48,129 bases of DNA from contig CAXBBS010000013.1 of NCBI GenBank assembly GCA_963974485.1, forward strand, positions 1 to 48,129. The letters are read 5' to 3'. The position numbers and the translations under genes are program-made. This document shows positions 47,434-48,129 of the stretch, piece by piece. The stretch comes from JAALKW01 sp963974485. GTDB taxonomy: Bacteria > Pseudomonadota > Gammaproteobacteria > Legionellales > Legionellaceae. Numbering within the stretch: the stretch's first letter is position 1; every line of letters begins with the position of its first letter. The notes below the pieces were generated by a model. It made no database searches. It saw only the letters and a list, made by a program, of their open reading frames with translations, and had not been told where the DNA came from.

Positions 47434-47916
47434 TTAGGCGGCCTTCCTGTCTGATTGCTCATTCACTTGCACCCCATCTTTGAATTCAACATTGTTCACA
47501 ACAAGCGTTAACAAGTTAAACCCACTTATTTTTCTCCATCGTTTTTCTGCTGACTGCATGAGTTTATAAACCATTGCCAGCGTGGTATCACGAGAACCAC
47601 AATTACGCGTTTTCTTCGTTCTCAACCGTACCGTCGCAAACGTAGACTCGATCGGGTTGGTTGTTCGAATATGAATCCAGTGCTCGGCTGGAAAATTATA
47701 AAAAGCCAACAGTTCTTCACGATTTTTTTCCAAGCAGTCCATAGCCTTTCGATATTTAACACCGAAACGCGCAATGGCGCTATCAAACGCTTTATCTGCG
47801 TCCTCACGGCTTTCAGCCATCCAAATATCATGCAGAGCATCTTTTACCTTCGGTTGCATCGCCTTCGGTAATTTATTTAAAACATTCGCTGTCTTATGAA
47901 CCCAGCATCGTATCAT
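47434..47916 (-). pseudogene. IS256-family transposase, 3' remnant
   Basis: 160 aa of C-terminal mutator-type transposase: RCWVHKTANVLNKLPKAM, EDADKAFDSAIARFGVKYRKAMDCL and HWIHIRTTNPIESTFATVRLRTKKTRNCGSR, with the conserved final E of the DDE triad in NPIES. The normal protein is about 400 aa; the N-terminal 240 residues and upstream coding sequence are gone, replaced by a stop in frame at 47925-47927 upstream. Non-functional on its own. Confidence 0.85.
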
Positions 47917-48014
47917 GACGGCCTATAATGCCACCAAGCATTCAGACAATCTCTCTGTGAGTTCAATTCCCTAAAGTATAAACTTTGAATGAAATGGATG
48001 AGAGGAAAAGATAC

Positions 48015-48083
48015 ATGTCAAAACGAGGCAAGAAATATACAGCTGACTTCAAGACAAAAGTGATTCTTGAATTAGGGGTTTGA
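48015..48083 (+). pseudogene. IS3-family transposase OrfA, 5' fragment with frameshift
   Basis: ATG at 48015 opens MSKRGKKYTADFKTKVILEL, the N-terminal end of an IS3 family OrfA with its helix-turn-helix start. A stop (TGA) occurs at codon 23, and the expected continuation resumes in another frame downstream, reading SNGTKTYAKDLHHQ up to the window edge. The gene therefore looks broken within this window. Confidence 0.6.
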
Positions 48084-48129
48084 GGTCCAATGGTACGAAA
48101 ACGTACGCTAAGGATCTTCATCATCAGAT

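Noticed and set aside
1..48129. CRISPR array
   Set aside because: The only tandem repeat has 12-bp units with no spacers; no cas genes are present.
1..48129. Integrated element (ICE) with attachment sites
   Set aside because: No tyrosine or large serine integrase or tRNA-flanked repeats were seen; rep and par genes favour a plasmid, though the window does not close on itself.

Overview
The window reads as a large piece of a conjugative plasmid from a gammaproteobacterium, most like the Legionella / Piscirickettsia / Coxiella grouping. The reasons are a Fis homologue, an Lvh-type (VirB/VirD4) type IV secretion system preceded by an lvr-like regulatory block with its own CsrA paralogue, IS30/IS256/IS3 remnants, and an AT-rich background. 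A putative rep gene, a parAB pair and a large tandem-repeat centromere candidate argue for a plasmid rather than an integrated element. No tyrosine integrase, rRNA, tRNA or CRISPR array was seen. The species is not proven.

Layout. 1-4.8 kb is accessory: an IS30 transposase cut by the window edge, two toxin-antitoxin-like pairs, two phage-type genes (one ORF6N), a serine recombinase, and a truncated second recombinase lying among dyad sites. 4.8-8.2 kb carries hypothetical membrane and coiled-coil proteins, a plasmid-borne Fis, and a non-coding stretch with a long inverted repeat beside two inverted DnaA boxes. 8.3-12.5 kb is the maintenance block: a GNAT gene, a putative Rep with a palindrome inside its gene, a possible short antisense RNA, parB-like and parA genes, and 38 tandem 12-bp repeats.

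12.6-20.7 kb is a low-GC metabolic cargo island: SAM methyltransferase, LOG phosphoribohydrolase, GNAT, then a leftward operon (peptide deformylase, MFS symporter, class IV aminotransferase, 2H phosphoesterase) and a divergent operon (asparaginase-like enzyme, unknown protein, VUT/YhhQ-type transporter).

20.7-35.1 kb is the transfer module, visibly richer in G+C: an S24-type repressor, a divergent HTH gene behind a 21-codon coupled leader ORF, csrA, traT, then virB2-B3-B4-B5, two lipoproteins, virB6-B8-B9-B10-B11 and virD4. It is followed by two unrecognised proteins (275 and 840 aa) that could be secretion substrates. 38.7-42.5 kb is the DNA-processing module: a TraA relaxase-helicase, a compact oriT candidate 17 bp upstream of its start, and TraC/TraD-like small proteins. 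42.5-48.1 kb is a defence/stability cluster: a membrane protein, two DUF1016 (YhcG-like) nucleases, BrnT/BrnA, a second resolvase, and broken IS256 and IS3 transposases.

How it works together (inference). The S24 repressor probably acts on an operator whose arms bracket the -10 box of the transfer-regulator promoter. The CsrA paralogue probably acts post-transcriptionally on the GGA-rich leader there. TraA with TraC/TraD nicks at oriT, VirD4 couples the relaxosome to the VirB channel, and TraT excludes redundant entry. ParA, its partner and the repeat array keep the plasmid, helped by the toxin-antitoxin modules.
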